64,000 bases of DNA from Azospirillaceae bacterium (GCA_031291675.1 JARLIO010000059.1:1-64000), one strand, 5' to 3'. Shown: positions 50,722-59,873, counted from the first letter of the stretch. The notes: a model not told the origin generated them from the letters alone. A program made the numbers and translations.

Positions 50722-51744
50722 TCAAGCGCCGACGGTCCGGGGTTGCTGCTGGGTGATGCAATGGATCCCGCCACCGCCGCGGACGATGTCCAGGGCGTCG
50801 ACCTGGACCACCCTTCGGTCGGGGAACACCCGGCTCAGCGTTTGAAAGGCGGCGTGGTCGGCGGGATCGCCGAAGGCCGGCATCACGATCCCCCCGTTCG
50901 CCGGATAAAAATTGGTGTAGGACAAGGTCAGACGGGTCCCGTTGAAATCCTGGCGCGCCGGCTGGCGCACCGGGATCACCTCGAAGGCGCGGCCCTGCGC
51001 GTCGCGCGCGGCCTCAAGCCGGTCGAGATTGTCCTGAAGGATCGCGAAATTGGCATCGCCCGGATCGTCACAGACCAGGGCCAGCACGACGCCGGGTCGC
51101 ACGAAGCAGGCGATTTCGTCGATATGGCCGTCGGTCTCGTCGTCCTCATAGCCCTGGCCCAGCCACACGACGGACCGGATCCCCAGATGGTCGCGCAGCA
51201 ACGCCTCGATCTCCGGCTTCGACAGTCCGGGATTGCGGTTGGGGTTCAGCAGGCATTGCTCGGTGGTCAGCAGCGTGCCCTCGCCATCGACATGGAAGGC
51301 CCCGCCTTCAAGCACGAACGGCGCCTCGTAGCAGGGCAGACCGAGATGATCGAGAATGCCGCGGCCAGCCCGCGCATCGGCGGCGTGGTCGGGATAATTG
51401 TTGCCCCAGGCATTGAAGCGCCAATGGACTCCGGCGATCCTTCCGTCCCCGGCGGTGACGAAGGTCGGGCCGTTATCGCGGATCCAGCTGTCGCTGATCG
51501 CCAGGGGCAGCACATCGATCCCGGCGCCACAGGCCAGCGACGCCGCGGCGACATCGCCGGGATTGCAGACCATCGTCAGCGGCTCGAACGCGGCAATGGC
51601 TTGCGCAACCTGGGCGTAGGCCGTGGTCGCGGCGGTCACGCTGCCCCCGAACGTGGCGGGCCGGCACGGCCACGCCATCCAGCAGCGCGTGTGCGGCATG
51701 GCTTCGGCCGGCATGGTGAAGCCAGCGGCGGCGGGTGTCGTCAT
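50722..51744 (-). CDS. aguA: Agmatine deiminase
   Basis: A 340-residue guanidine-modifying enzyme converting agmatine to N-carbamoylputrescine and ammonia. Motifs: MPAEAMPHTRCWMAWPCRPA at the N-terminus, WIRDNGPTFV, FNAWGNNYP, LEGGAFHVDGEGTLLTTEQC, WLGQGYEDDETDGHIDEIAC with catalytic Asp/His, and RGGGGIHCITQQQP with the catalytic Cys near the end. Length is typical. AguB (carbamoylputrescine amidase) is not adjacent, so the second step is encoded elsewhere. It is possibly in one transcript with the ligase gene downstream. Confidence 0.95.
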   Translation of the reverse strand: MTTPAAAGFTMPAEAMPHTRCWMAWPCRPATFGGSVTAATTAYAQVAQAIAAFEPLTMVCNPGDVAAASLACGAGIDVLPLAISDSWIRDNGPTFVTAGDGRIAGVHWRFNAWGNNYPDHAADARAGRGILDHLGLPCYEAPFVLEGGAFHVDGEGTLLTTEQCLLNPNRNPGLSKPEIEALLRDHLGIRSVVWLGQGYEDDETDGHIDEIACFVRPGVVLALVCDDPGDANFAILQDNLDRLEAARDAQGRAFEVIPVRQPARQDFNGTRLTLSYTNFYPANGGIVMPAFGDPADHAAFQTLSRVFPDRRVVQVDALDIVRGGGGIHCITQQQPRTVGA

Positions 51745-51950
51745 CGGTCGGGTTCCCTGGCGGATCGGAGGACTTTGGCGGCAATGCTACCCGATCTTTC
51801 CGCTTTCGACCCCGAATTTTATGCGGCGGCGCCGGCGGGCCAATGCGTGCCCGGGCGCGTGGCTGTGTCCAGATAGACGTTGTCGCAAGGTTGCCTGCTA
51901 TCGCTGGTGGCCGTATCCTATGCGGGTCATCACCGCGCGGCGAGGTCCCG

Positions 51951-54374
51951 ATGTCCCGCAACCTCATTCCCTTGGCGACGCTGGCCGTTTCGGCGGCGCT
52001 GACGGCGACGGGCAATCCGCTCGCGGGAGCCGTCGCCGGCGGGCTCGCCGGGAATCTCGCGACCGATTTATTCAAGTTTCTGCATCGGCGAGTCGGCGAA
52101 CGCTTCTTCGATGGCTGGTCGGGTGTCGACGAAAATCACCATGTCACCCGGGCTTTGCGCCTGGCCCAGATCAACGCGCTGCGCGCGGTCCTGACGGACT
52201 TCACCGCCGCAACCGCGGGCGACCCGGATATCGCGCGCCAGCACGAAGCGCGGCGCTTCACCGAGGTCCTCACGGATTTCCTCGATCGCGAGACCAAGGC
52301 GGCGCAGGCCGGCGCATTCACCGCGGATGAGGATCGCGCCCAGGCGATTCGCTATGAGGTGCTGCAGGCCTTGCCGGATGCCTTCGACCAGGGTCTCGCG
52401 GCACGACGGACGGCGCAGGATCGTCCGGCCATCCTCGATAGCCTGAAACAGGTTCAGACGGTGGTCGAGGCCGGCGTCCTGGCCGAGATCCGGCTCCAGA
52501 CGCTGGGCCCGGATGGCGCGACGCACGATCGCTTTGCCGGGTTTCCGCCCATGTTCGGGGCGTGCTTTGCCGGCACGGATGACCGTGATGGCTGGTTCGG
52601 CCTGTTCGTCCGCGATGCCGCGGCCAAGATCAAGGACGATGGCGAATTCGAGCGCATCTGGAATGCCGAGCAGGTCGCACTGGTCAAGGCGATTGTCCAG
52701 GCCGACACGGAGGTGCTGCAAGAGATCGCGGCACGGGTTCAGCGGATCGAGACCATCCTGGGCGCGCCGCTGCGTTCGGGCGTGACCCCGGTCGCCCGGA
52801 ACGCGGCCTCGATTCGCAATCGCCCCACCGATCTGCTGGTCGCGCGCTATCGGGTGATTCCCTACATCGATCGCGGCGGCGTGTTGCAAGAGGCGCTGGC
52901 CTGGGCGCGGTCTCCTGAAACGCCGTTGCCACAAGGCCGGCTCTATGTCGCGCCCGGCGGTTTCGGCAAAACGCGCTTTGCCATCGAGATGCTGCGGACG
53001 CTGGTCGACGAGCACTGGACCGGCACCTTTCTGTCACCGAACAATACCGCCAATCTTGGGCCGGGCGCGCTGGCCAGCGTAATGGCCGAGCCCGGGGTGA
53101 CCGGCTGCCTGATCATTGTCGACTACGCCGAAAGCCAGATCGCGCTGTTGCAACAACTCGCCGCGGCCGCGGCGGCCGCGGAGACGGCAACGCCGATCCG
53201 CATCCTGGCGCTGGCGCGCTCGGCCGAAGGCTGGTGGCAGGGCCTCCAGACCCATGAGGGTATCGCCACGGTGTTTGTCGGTCCGGACCCGATCGCGTTG
53301 ATTGACCGGCCCCTGGACGCGGCGGAACGGACCCTCTTCCTTGACACCGCGATTGCCGCCTTCCAGAACGCGTTCGCCGCGGTCGGGCTGACGACACCGC
53401 CGGCCGCGCCGCTGCCGATCATTGGCCGGGACGATGACCGGCCGCTGACCGTGGCGATGGCGGCTTTCCTGGCGGCCCGCGGCAACGCCCCAACCCCGGG
53501 CCTCAGCGTCTTCGAACGGATTTTCATCGAGGAACGCAACAATTGGAAGCGCGTGTTGCACGCGCAACGGGACAACGAGCCGGCGGTGGACTCACTGCAT
53601 CGCGCCGCGGCCCAGATCACCCTGGTTCAGGGCGCAACCCGCGCCGGGGCCGCGGCCTTGATCGACGCGGACCCGCACCATCGTGGATACGATGCGGCGG
53701 CGCGGGATCAATCCCTGGCCAGCCTCGAAATCCTTTTTGGCGCCGACAACGGGGAAAGCCTGTTCCTGCGGCCGATCGAACCGGACCTGCTCGGCGAACA
53801 TGTGGCCATGGCCGCGCTGGGGCCAAAGAACAACGGATTGATCGAGGCCACCCTGACCACGGCACTGTCCGAACCATCCCTGTTCCCTCAAGCCGTCGCG
53901 GCGATCTTCACCGTCCTGACGCGCGCCACCTATGACGGGCACGATGCCCGGACGGTTGCCACAGCAAAAGCGGCGATCGACCGGACCTGCCCGGTGATAT
54001 CGGGTTTGGATGGCGCCCAAGTTCGGCGGGTCGAAGCGTCGCTGCCGCGGTTTGCCGTGCCGCTGACGCGCCTTGCACTTGCCGTGGCCCATCGGGTCGT
54101 TGACACCTGTGAGAATGAACCCGAACTGGCGCGCGCGCTCAGCAACCTTGCCGTTTGCTTGAGCGAGACCGGGGATCGCTCCGGGGCGTTGACGCCGGCC
54201 CGCCGCGCCGCCGAGATCTACCAGGCGCTGGCGCAGGACAACCCGGCGGCCTTTCTGCCCAGTCTGGCCGGCAGCCTCGGCAACCTCGCCTATTTCCTGA
54301 ACGAGACAGGGGATCAATCAGGAGCCGCGGCGGTAGCCCAGCGCGCCGCGGAGATCAGAGAGAAGCTGGTGTAG
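51951..54374 (+). CDS. STAND-type P-loop NTPase with short C-terminal TPR repeats
   Basis: An 807-residue protein. N-terminus: a Gly/Ala-rich hydrophobic stretch (LAGAVAGGLAGNLATDLFKF) and a helical domain of unknown family. The NTPase core has Walker A GGFGKT at 336-341 and Walker B LIIVDYAES starting at 387, followed by a helical region rich in Ala/Leu. Residues 721-807 form about two TPR-like units (ALSNLAVCLSETGDRSGALT and GNLAYFLNETGDQSGAAAVA), much fewer than usual, so the array may be truncated. GGCGAGG precedes ATG 51951. STAND NTPases act in signalling, including phage defence (Avs) and cell death; which applies here is unknown. Confidence 0.78.
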   Translation: MSRNLIPLATLAVSAALTATGNPLAGAVAGGLAGNLATDLFKFLHRRVGERFFDGWSGVDENHHVTRALRLAQINALRAVLTDFTAATAGDPDIARQHEARRFTEVLTDFLDRETKAAQAGAFTADEDRAQAIRYEVLQALPDAFDQGLAARRTAQDRPAILDSLKQVQTVVEAGVLAEIRLQTLGPDGATHDRFAGFPPMFGACFAGTDDRDGWFGLFVRDAAAKIKDDGEFERIWNAEQVALVKAIVQADTEVLQEIAARVQRIETILGAPLRSGVTPVARNAASIRNRPTDLLVARYRVIPYIDRGGVLQEALAWARSPETPLPQGRLYVAPGGFGKTRFAIEMLRTLVDEHWTGTFLSPNNTANLGPGALASVMAEPGVTGCLIIVDYAESQIALLQQLAAAAAAAETATPIRILALARSAEGWWQGLQTHEGIATVFVGPDPIALIDRPLDAAERTLFLDTAIAAFQNAFAAVGLTTPPAAPLPIIGRDDDRPLTVAMAAFLAARGNAPTPGLSVFERIFIEERNNWKRVLHAQRDNEPAVDSLHRAAAQITLVQGATRAGAAALIDADPHHRGYDAAARDQSLASLEILFGADNGESLFLRPIEPDLLGEHVAMAALGPKNNGLIEATLTTALSEPSLFPQAVAAIFTVLTRATYDGHDARTVATAKAAIDRTCPVISGLDGAQVRRVEASLPRFAVPLTRLALAVAHRVVDTCENEPELARALSNLAVCLSETGDRSGALTPARRAAEIYQALAQDNPAAFLPSLAGSLGNLAYFLNETGDQSGAAAVAQRAAEIREKLV

Positions 54375-54450
54375 AAACGCCCAATGGCGTCAAGGCCGTG
54401 CGAAGGGCGTGGTCAGTATCAGATCATCGAACGTCGCCAGGGACAGCGCT

Positions 54451-54513
54451 CTACAGAAGGGATCGAATACGCAGGATCAGCGACACAAGGAAGCTGGGAT
54501 CGAAGTAAAGCAT
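54451..54513 (-). pseudogene. Truncated PIN-domain toxin remnant downstream of an orphan antitoxin
   Basis: A 20-codon frame MLYFDPSFLVSLILRIRSLL stops at TAG. Its opening matches the first strand and Asp of VapC-type PIN toxins (M-YFD-SFLV). It starts 14 bases after the stop of the Phd-type antitoxin gene, exactly where the toxin of that pair should be. The rest of the toxin is gone, so the pair is decayed. Confidence 0.65.
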
Positions 54514-54527
54514 CCGCCGTGCCCGCC

Positions 54528-54767
54528 TCACATCCCCTCATCCCGCGCCTCGCGCAGCAGTTCTGTGCTCGGCCGGCTCAGACTTGGCATGGTGGCGCGG
54601 AATGCGGCCAGATCGTCCCATCGCAGCGAATGCTTCGGGCGCAGGGCGGAACGGATAGGAGCGACAGCACGACCGCGGCGGGTAATGATCACCTCTTCAC
54701 CCGCCGCCACCTTGTCCAGCAACGCGCTCAGCTGTGCCTTCGCCTGGGTCCGACTGACCGTCACCAT
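54528..54767 (-). CDS. Phd/YefM-type antitoxin without an intact toxin
   Basis: A 79-residue antitoxin: VTVSRTQAKAQLSALLDKVA, then GEEVIITRRGRAVAPI (Phd/YefM fold), and a toxin-binding tail with LRPKHSLRWDDLAAFRATMP. ATG 54767 opens the conserved domain; the frame is open to 54851 without homology. The toxin gene that should follow is reduced to a 20-codon remnant. It is on the same strand and 88 bp downstream of the vapBC pair, and may still influence related modules by DNA binding or as an anti-addiction factor. Confidence 0.85.
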   Translation of the reverse strand: MVTVSRTQAKAQLSALLDKVAAGEEVIITRRGRAVAPIRSALRPKHSLRWDDLAAFRATMPSLSRPSTELLREARDEGM

Positions 54768-54854
54768 GGCAGCCGCAGCGATGGCCACGAAATTGGTCAC
54801 AACATAGCGGAAAGCCATCGCCATGGCGATGAACCCGCGGACGCGCGCCACTGC

Positions 54855-55259
54855 CTACGCCTCGGGGGCGATCAGCTTGAGGGAGGGGAAATAGGTCCGA
54901 TAACGTCGGACGTCGCGGGTCAGCAGCGGCATATCGGCAACGACCGCATGCGCACCGATGAAGAAGTCAGGAAGCACACCGTTGCGCGCGCCGCCGGCCG
55001 CGCGGTAACGCTGGAACACTTTGCCTGCCAGGAACAGGGCCGGGCGCGGCATCAGCGCCAGCGTGATCCCGGCCTCGTCGAGGGTGTCGTCGAGATCCTC
55101 GATGCGGTCGAAACGAACCGACAGCTCGGCATAGACGACGTCATTGATGATCAGCGGCCCCTGGAGCGACGCGGCATCCAATTGCCGGATCGACCACGCC
55201 ACCCAGACCGGATCGTCGGTCACCAGATCCAGCAGCACGTTGGTATCGATCAGGGTCAC
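54855..55259 (-). CDS. vapC: VapC-type PIN-domain toxin
   Basis: A 134-residue PIN protein with LIDTNVLLDLV (first Asp), INDVVYAELSVRFDRIEDLD (conserved Glu), GVLPDFFIGAHAVV (third acidic group) and LLTRDVRRYRTYFP. The LPDF-IGAHA form is typical of VapC paired with AbrB antitoxins. The start is GTG at 55259, one base after the antitoxin stop. The four acidic residues appear intact, so it is probably an active Mg-dependent RNase. Confidence 0.92.
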   Translation of the reverse strand: MTLIDTNVLLDLVTDDPVWVAWSIRQLDAASLQGPLIINDVVYAELSVRFDRIEDLDDTLDEAGITLALMPRPALFLAGKVFQRYRAAGGARNGVLPDFFIGAHAVVADMPLLTRDVRRYRTYFPSLKLIAPEA

Positions 55260-55260
55260 A

Positions 55261-55494
55261 TCACCCCTCGCCGCGGGTCAGCGCCATGATCTCGTCGGTG
55301 CTGAGCCCCTTGCCCGCGCGCCCGCGCAATGCCGCGAAGCGGTTCGTCGGACGGTCGCCATCAACCTTGACCAGAACGACGCGGCCATCCGCCGCCAGTT
55401 CGAATTCGACGGCGCTGCCCGTCTCGATCCCAAGCCGCTCGCGCACCGGCTTGGGAATGGTGACCTGACCCTTGCTGGTAACCGTGTTGGCCAT
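55261..55494 (-). CDS. vapB: AbrB/MazE-type antitoxin (VapB)
   Basis: A 77-residue antitoxin with the classical AbrB swapped-hairpin sequence NTVTSKGQVTIPKPVRERLG, followed by VEFELAADGRVVLVKV, and a C-terminal toxin-binding tail (PTNRFAALRGRAGKGLSTDE). It lies one base upstream of the vapC start, so translation is coupled. An inverted repeat TACCGA/TCGGTA 15 bp upstream is a likely operator. The module lies just beside the STAND NTPase region. Confidence 0.93.
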   Translation of the reverse strand: MANTVTSKGQVTIPKPVRERLGIETGSAVEFELAADGRVVLVKVDGDRPTNRFAALRGRAGKGLSTDEIMALTRGEG

Positions 55495-55508
55495 TTCAGC
55501 CTCAGTAA

Positions 55509-55527
55509 TACCGATTCATTTTCGGTA
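55509..55527. promoter_or_regulatory. Candidate VapB operator (inverted and direct repeats)
   Basis: TACCGA and TCGGTA form an inverted repeat with a seven-base spacer, and GTAATAC occurs as a direct repeat spanning it. It lies immediately upstream of the AbrB-type antitoxin gene. Autorepression is inferred from the family. Confidence 0.5.
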
Positions 55528-55606
55528 ATACATAGCGCATCCAGCATGATTTTGCCAGGGCTTGCCCGCCACGCCCCCAACCAGCCGCGCCGCCCCAAAA
55601 CAGCGG

Positions 55607-56620
55607 TCAGAACCCTTCGAGCACCAGCTTGCCGATCGACCGGCCGCTTTCCAGCAGCGCATGGGCACGGCGCAGATTGGCGGCGTTGATCGCCCCCGCC
55701 GTGTCGTGCAGCGTGGTGCGCAGGACGCCGGCATCGACCAGATCCGCGACCTCGGTGAGCAGCTTGTGCTGGGCGATCATGTCCGGGGTCTGGAACAGCG
55801 AGCGGGTGAACATCATCTCCCAGTGGACCGACAGGCTCTTGCGTTTGAAAGGCTCGATATCGAGCGATTTCGGGTCATCGATCAGGGCCAGTTTGCCCTG
55901 GGGCGCCAGGGCCGCGACGATCGCGCCCAGTTGCCGGTCCGTGCCGGTCAGGCCGGCGACATACTGGACCTCGGGAATGCCGATCGCCTTCAGGCCTTCG
56001 TCGAGCGGCTGGTGGTGATCGATGACATGATGGGCCCCCAGGCCCTCAACCCAGGCGATCGTTTCGGGACGCGATGCCGTCGCGATCACGGTGAGGCCGG
56101 TCAGGCGCCGGGCCAACTGGATCAGGATCGAACCGACGCCCCCCGCGCCATTGATGATCAGCAGCGCGCCACCCTGGGTCTTGACGCCATAGGGCACGCC
56201 CAGCCGCTCGAACAACAATTCCCAGGCGGTGATCGCGGTCAGCGGCAGCGCCGCGGCCTGCGCGAACGACAGCGAAGCCGGCTTGCGGCCGACAAGGCGC
56301 TCATCGACGGCGTGAAGCTCGCTGTTGGTGCCGGGACGGTCCAGGGCGCCGGCGTAGAACACCGTGTCACCGGGCTTGAACAGGCTCACCGCACTGCCCA
56401 CCGCCTCGACGGTCCCGGCGGCATCCCAGCCCAGCACCCGGGCCTCACCGGCGGGCGGCACGGCGCCGGCACGGACCTTGGTGTCGACCGGATTGACCGA
56501 AACCGCGGCGACCTGAACCCGAAGATCATGGGGCCGCAACGACGGCGGCGGCAGGGTCAGATCGATCAGCGAGTCGTGATCGGTGATCGGCAATGGCGTA
56601 TGATAACCGACGGCTTTCAT
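55607..56620 (-). CDS. Zinc-type alcohol dehydrogenase-like / quinone oxidoreductase family protein
   Basis: A 337-residue MDR superfamily NADPH oxidoreductase of the YogA/ZADH1 group. Visible: VAAVSVNPVDTKVRAG near residue 40, LGWDAAGTVEAVG, FYAGALDRPGTNSELHAVDE, ALPLTAITAWELLFERLGV, and the Rossmann motif LLIINGAGGVGSILIQLAR near 155. Zinc ligands of true alcohol dehydrogenases are not evident, so reduction of quinones or activated aldehydes is likelier. It is divergent from the LysR gene with a 281-bp gap, which may place it under that regulator. Confidence 0.9.
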   Translation of the reverse strand: MKAVGYHTPLPITDHDSLIDLTLPPPSLRPHDLRVQVAAVSVNPVDTKVRAGAVPPAGEARVLGWDAAGTVEAVGSAVSLFKPGDTVFYAGALDRPGTNSELHAVDERLVGRKPASLSFAQAAALPLTAITAWELLFERLGVPYGVKTQGGALLIINGAGGVGSILIQLARRLTGLTVIATASRPETIAWVEGLGAHHVIDHHQPLDEGLKAIGIPEVQYVAGLTGTDRQLGAIVAALAPQGKLALIDDPKSLDIEPFKRKSLSVHWEMMFTRSLFQTPDMIAQHKLLTEVADLVDAGVLRTTLHDTAGAINAANLRRAHALLESGRSIGKLVLEGF

Positions 56621-56901
56621 GGTGTCGTTCTCCCTGATGGATCCAGATCCCCCGCCGGCGATCGCAACGCGTGGCCGGCAGGGCGGCGAACCTCAATCTG
56701 GGCGATCGCAATCCAAAAACAAAACGCATTATTCCACTGCTTATCATTAGCATTTCTTCTGAGCGGGGCCGCACCCCATGGGCTTCTATCGCATGCCTCG
56801 TACGTCTTGAGGATGCCACCGATAAATTCGGTGTCGAGAACACATCGACAAACGCGCCCAGATCAGGGAAAACGGATCTTCTCAACGAGTAGTCGCCAAA
56901 C

Positions 56902-57816
56902 ATGCAGTTTCGACAAATAGACGCGTTCCGCGCCGTCATGGTCTCCGGCACCGCAACACAGGCAGCCCACCTGCTTCGGACCTCGCAGCCCGCGATCAGC
57001 CGCCTGATCGCCGAGCTCGAGGCCTCGATCCGGATCACCCTGTTCCGTCGGGCCCACGGCCGGCTTCTGCCGACCGAGGAAGCCAAAATGTTGTTCATCG
57101 AGGTCGAAAAAACCTATCTCAGCCTCGATCACCTGCGCCGTTTTTCGACGTCATTGCGCCGTCACGACACGGCCTATCTGCAAATCGGCAGCATCATGTC
57201 GTTCGCGCTCGATTTCGTGCCCCGTGTCGTCATCGATTTCGCCCAGGCGGCACCGGACATCCATGTCTCCCTGGCCACCTCGGCGTCCGAGCCGATCCGC
57301 GACCGCGTCGCGTCGCATCAGTTCGACATCGGCCTGACCAGTGACATCGTCGATGTCACTGGCGTCGAGGCGCGATCCTTTTCCAAGGACGCCCTGATCG
57401 TGGTGCTGCCCGCGAGCCATCGCCTCGCGGCCAGGAAGATCCTTGCGCCCGCCGACCTGGTCGATGAGCGCCTGGTGTCGTTCGGGCCCGAGACCCTGAT
57501 GCGCTGCGGAATTGCCGAAGCCTTCGAGATGGAGGGAGTCGACCTCCAAATCGCGGTCGATTCGCCCTACGCCGCTTTATTGTGCAATCTGGTCCGGCAC
57601 GGCGGCGGTATCGGCATCGTCCATCCTTTCGCCGCGCTCGATTTTCTTGAGCGTGGTCTGGTGATGCGCCGGCTGACCGTCACCTGCGAGCAGCACACGC
57701 TGCTGCTGACGCCACCACGGACGCCCCAGCCGCCCCACATTGAAGCGTTCATCGACCTGTTGGACGAGATGCGGCGCGTCGATACCGAGCGAGTCGAGGC
57801 GGCCCTCGCGGGCTGA
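56902..57816 (+). CDS. LysR-family transcriptional regulator
   Basis: A 304-residue regulator. The N-terminal winged helix reads MQFRQIDAFRAVMVSGTATQ, then AAHLLRTSQPAISRLIAELE and FRRAHGRLLPTEEA. The C-terminal periplasmic-binding-like effector domain (about 92-300) has LQIGSIMSFALDFVPRVVID and VRHGGGIGIVHPFAAL. The sequence style is close to regulators of opine or amino acid catabolism (NocR/OccR-like). It is divergent from the oxidoreductase gene and convergent with the isoaspartyl peptidase gene; the peptide-use cluster to its right is its most likely target, by inference. Confidence 0.9.
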   Translation: MQFRQIDAFRAVMVSGTATQAAHLLRTSQPAISRLIAELEASIRITLFRRAHGRLLPTEEAKMLFIEVEKTYLSLDHLRRFSTSLRRHDTAYLQIGSIMSFALDFVPRVVIDFAQAAPDIHVSLATSASEPIRDRVASHQFDIGLTSDIVDVTGVEARSFSKDALIVVLPASHRLAARKILAPADLVDERLVSFGPETLMRCGIAEAFEMEGVDLQIAVDSPYAALLCNLVRHGGGIGIVHPFAALDFLERGLVMRRLTVTCEQHTLLLTPPRTPQPPHIEAFIDLLDEMRRVDTERVEAALAG

Positions 57817-57838
57817 CGCGCCGCTGGGGTGCGCCCGC

Positions 57839-58792
57839 TCAGGACAACTGTTCGAGGAACGAGAAATCATCGCGATAGACGCCGACCGACAGGCGCGCGT
57901 CCGCGGTCACGACGCCGCGATACATGCCATCGGTATTGAACGGCATCGAGAAATTGCCATCGGCATCGACCGCGACCAACCCGGCGCCACAGCCATGCGG
58001 CGTCAGATCCTCGAAGATCGCCGCGTTGGTGGCCGTCTCCAGCAACTGCCCGCGATACGCCATCCGCGCCACGATGTCATGAGCGGTGGCGTGGCGCATG
58101 AAGAACTCGCCTTGACCCGTGCATGAGACGGCACACCAGTCATTGCGCGCATAGGTGCCGGCGCCGATGCACGGCGTATCGCCAACGCGACCGACCCGCT
58201 TATTGGTATAGCCCCCGGTCGAGGTCGCGGCCGCAAGATTGCCGGCCGCGTCCAGGGCGACCGCGCCGACCGTGCCATGCTTTTCGGCCTCGCTGCGGGT
58301 CGGCGTCGCCAGACCCGACTCGATTGCCTTCGCCCGCTGCAGAAAATGCGCCCGCATCGGCGTCGAGAAATAGTCGGGCGCCACCGGTTCCAATCCGGCG
58401 TCGCGGGCGAAGGCGTCAGCCCCGGCCCCGACCAGCATCACGCAGTCCGAGCGATCCATCACCAGCCGGGCCGCATGGACCGGGTTGCGAATCGTCCGGG
58501 TCGCCGCGACCGCGCCCGCGGCCAGGGTTGCCCCATCCATGATCGCGGCATCAAGCTCGTGATCGCCGGCAGCATTGAACACCGCGCCCCGTCCGGCGTT
58601 GAAGCTGGGATCATCCTCCAGGGCCGCGACCGCGCATTCGACGGCATCGAGCGCAGAGCCACCCCGGGCCAGGATCGACCAGGCCGCGGCCAGGGCGTGG
58701 CGCAGACCGTGCCGCGCCGCCTGATAGCCCGCCTCGCCGATTTCGGCGCGGGGAATTGTCCCCGCCCCGCCATGGACTGCGATTACCGCCAT
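57839..58792 (-). CDS. iaaA: Isoaspartyl peptidase / plant-type L-asparaginase (Ntn hydrolase)
   Basis: A 317-residue N-terminal nucleophile hydrolase. Motifs: AVIAVHGGAGTIPRAEI at the start, SALDAVECAVAALEDDPSFN AGRG, and the self-cleavage site EKHGTVGAVALDAAGNLAAA in which the Thr becomes the nucleophile; GDTPCIGAGTYA and GCGAGLVAVD follow. It removes beta-linked aspartyl residues from dipeptides and hydrolyses Asn. ATG 58792 begins the conserved domain; an upstream ATG at 58816 adds eight residues. It is divergent from a creatininase-family gene next to a peptide importer. Confidence 0.94.
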   Translation of the reverse strand: MAVIAVHGGAGTIPRAEIGEAGYQAARHGLRHALAAAWSILARGGSALDAVECAVAALEDDPSFNAGRGAVFNAAGDHELDAAIMDGATLAAGAVAATRTIRNPVHAARLVMDRSDCVMLVGAGADAFARDAGLEPVAPDYFSTPMRAHFLQRAKAIESGLATPTRSEAEKHGTVGAVALDAAGNLAAATSTGGYTNKRVGRVGDTPCIGAGTYARNDWCAVSCTGQGEFFMRHATAHDIVARMAYRGQLLETATNAAIFEDLTPHGCGAGLVAVDADGNFSMPFNTDGMYRGVVTADARLSVGVYRDDFSFLEQLS

Positions 58793-59058
58793 CGCCCAAC
58801 GCCCCTTTCGGCCCACGGCCTTCAGCCTGTTATCTGTCCCGGATCTATATCAACTTCACATGTTTCAATCCATCTCCCTATCGTGACGATAGGCAAAGGG
58901 ATCCGGCCTCCTCTCTGATAACGGCAAATTCTGGTTCCCTCACCCGCAATGTTGCTGGCACTATCGGTCTTGATGACCAACGGCGCCGCCTGCCGTCCGG
59001 GCCTGCGGTCTGTTTGCCGGCTGTCCTGTCCGCCACCGATGAACAGCGAGGAGAGAAC

Positions 59059-59772
59059 GTGCGCATCGCTGATATGAACTGGATGCAAGTCGAGGCCTAT
59101 CTGAGAAACGACGATCGCTGCGTCGTCCCGCTTGGCTCGGTCGAGCAACATGGCTACCAGAGCCTCGCGGTCGACCTGCTTCATGCCGAACGGATTTCGG
59201 TCGAAGCGGCGGCGCCACTGGGCGTACCGGTATTCCCGGTGATCGGCTATGGCTTCACCCCGGCCTTCACCGCCTATCCCGGTACCGTGACGCTGCGCAG
59301 CGCGACCCTGGCCGCGGTCATCACGGACATCCTCGACAGTCTGGTCCGGACTGGATTCCGGCGAATCGTTATCGTCAATGGCCATGGCGGCAACACCCCA
59401 GCGGCGGCGGCGGCGCTGGAATGGATGGACCGTGATCGCCGGGCCACGGTGAAATTCCACAATTGGTGGAACGCGCCACGTACCTGGGAAAAGGTCCTGG
59501 AAATCGATCCGGTCGCCGGCCATGCGTCGTGGATGGAGAGCTTTGCCTGGACCCGGATCAACGACGCTCCGGTCCCCGAGACCCAAAAGCCGATAGCGGA
59601 CGTCGCGAGGCTGCGAACCCTTAATCCGGCGCAGCTCCGCGACGCTTTGGGCGACGGCAATTTCGGCGGTGCCTATCAAAAACCCGATGAGATCATGATG
59701 GCACTCTGGGCGGTCGCCGTCGCCGAGACCCGTGATATCATCGCGACAAATTGGCCCACAGGCACCGCGTAA
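59059..59772 (+). CDS. Creatininase family amidohydrolase
   Basis: A 237-residue member of the creatininase superfamily. Metal-binding motifs: VVPLGSVEQHGYQSLAVDLL (Glu and His and Asp), VFPVIGYGFTPAFTAYPGTV, and IVIVNGHGGNTPAAAAALEW with the second His/Gly-rich loop; GHASWMESFAWTRI (Glu) closes the site. The family acts on creatinine, formamidopyrimidines, mycofactocin precursors and other cyclic amides; the substrate here is unknown. GTG 59059 has GAGGAG six bases upstream. It precedes a dipeptide importer on the same strand. Confidence 0.9.
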   Translation: MRIADMNWMQVEAYLRNDDRCVVPLGSVEQHGYQSLAVDLLHAERISVEAAAPLGVPVFPVIGYGFTPAFTAYPGTVTLRSATLAAVITDILDSLVRTGFRRIVIVNGHGGNTPAAAAALEWMDRDRRATVKFHNWWNAPRTWEKVLEIDPVAGHASWMESFAWTRINDAPVPETQKPIADVARLRTLNPAQLRDALGDGNFGGAYQKPDEIMMALWAVAVAETRDIIATNWPTGTA

Positions 59773-59873
59773 ATCGGCCCCTGCCCGTTCGTCATACACC
59801 TCTGGTATTATAGCGCCTCAACTGCATCCTTTCCTTGTCGATGATAGTCCCGTGGATCAGGAGTTCCGTTGCC

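Noticed and set aside
51786-51878. 30-codon plus-strand frame containing SAFDPEFY
   Set aside because: The motif faintly recalls glycosyltransferase-linked repeats, but the frame is too short, lacks a ribosome binding site and has no partner.
51735-51950. Extension of the STAND NTPase frame upstream of ATG 51951
   Set aside because: The extra 72 codons show no homology-like pattern and overlap the agmatine deiminase start region; ATG 51951 has a good ribosome binding site.
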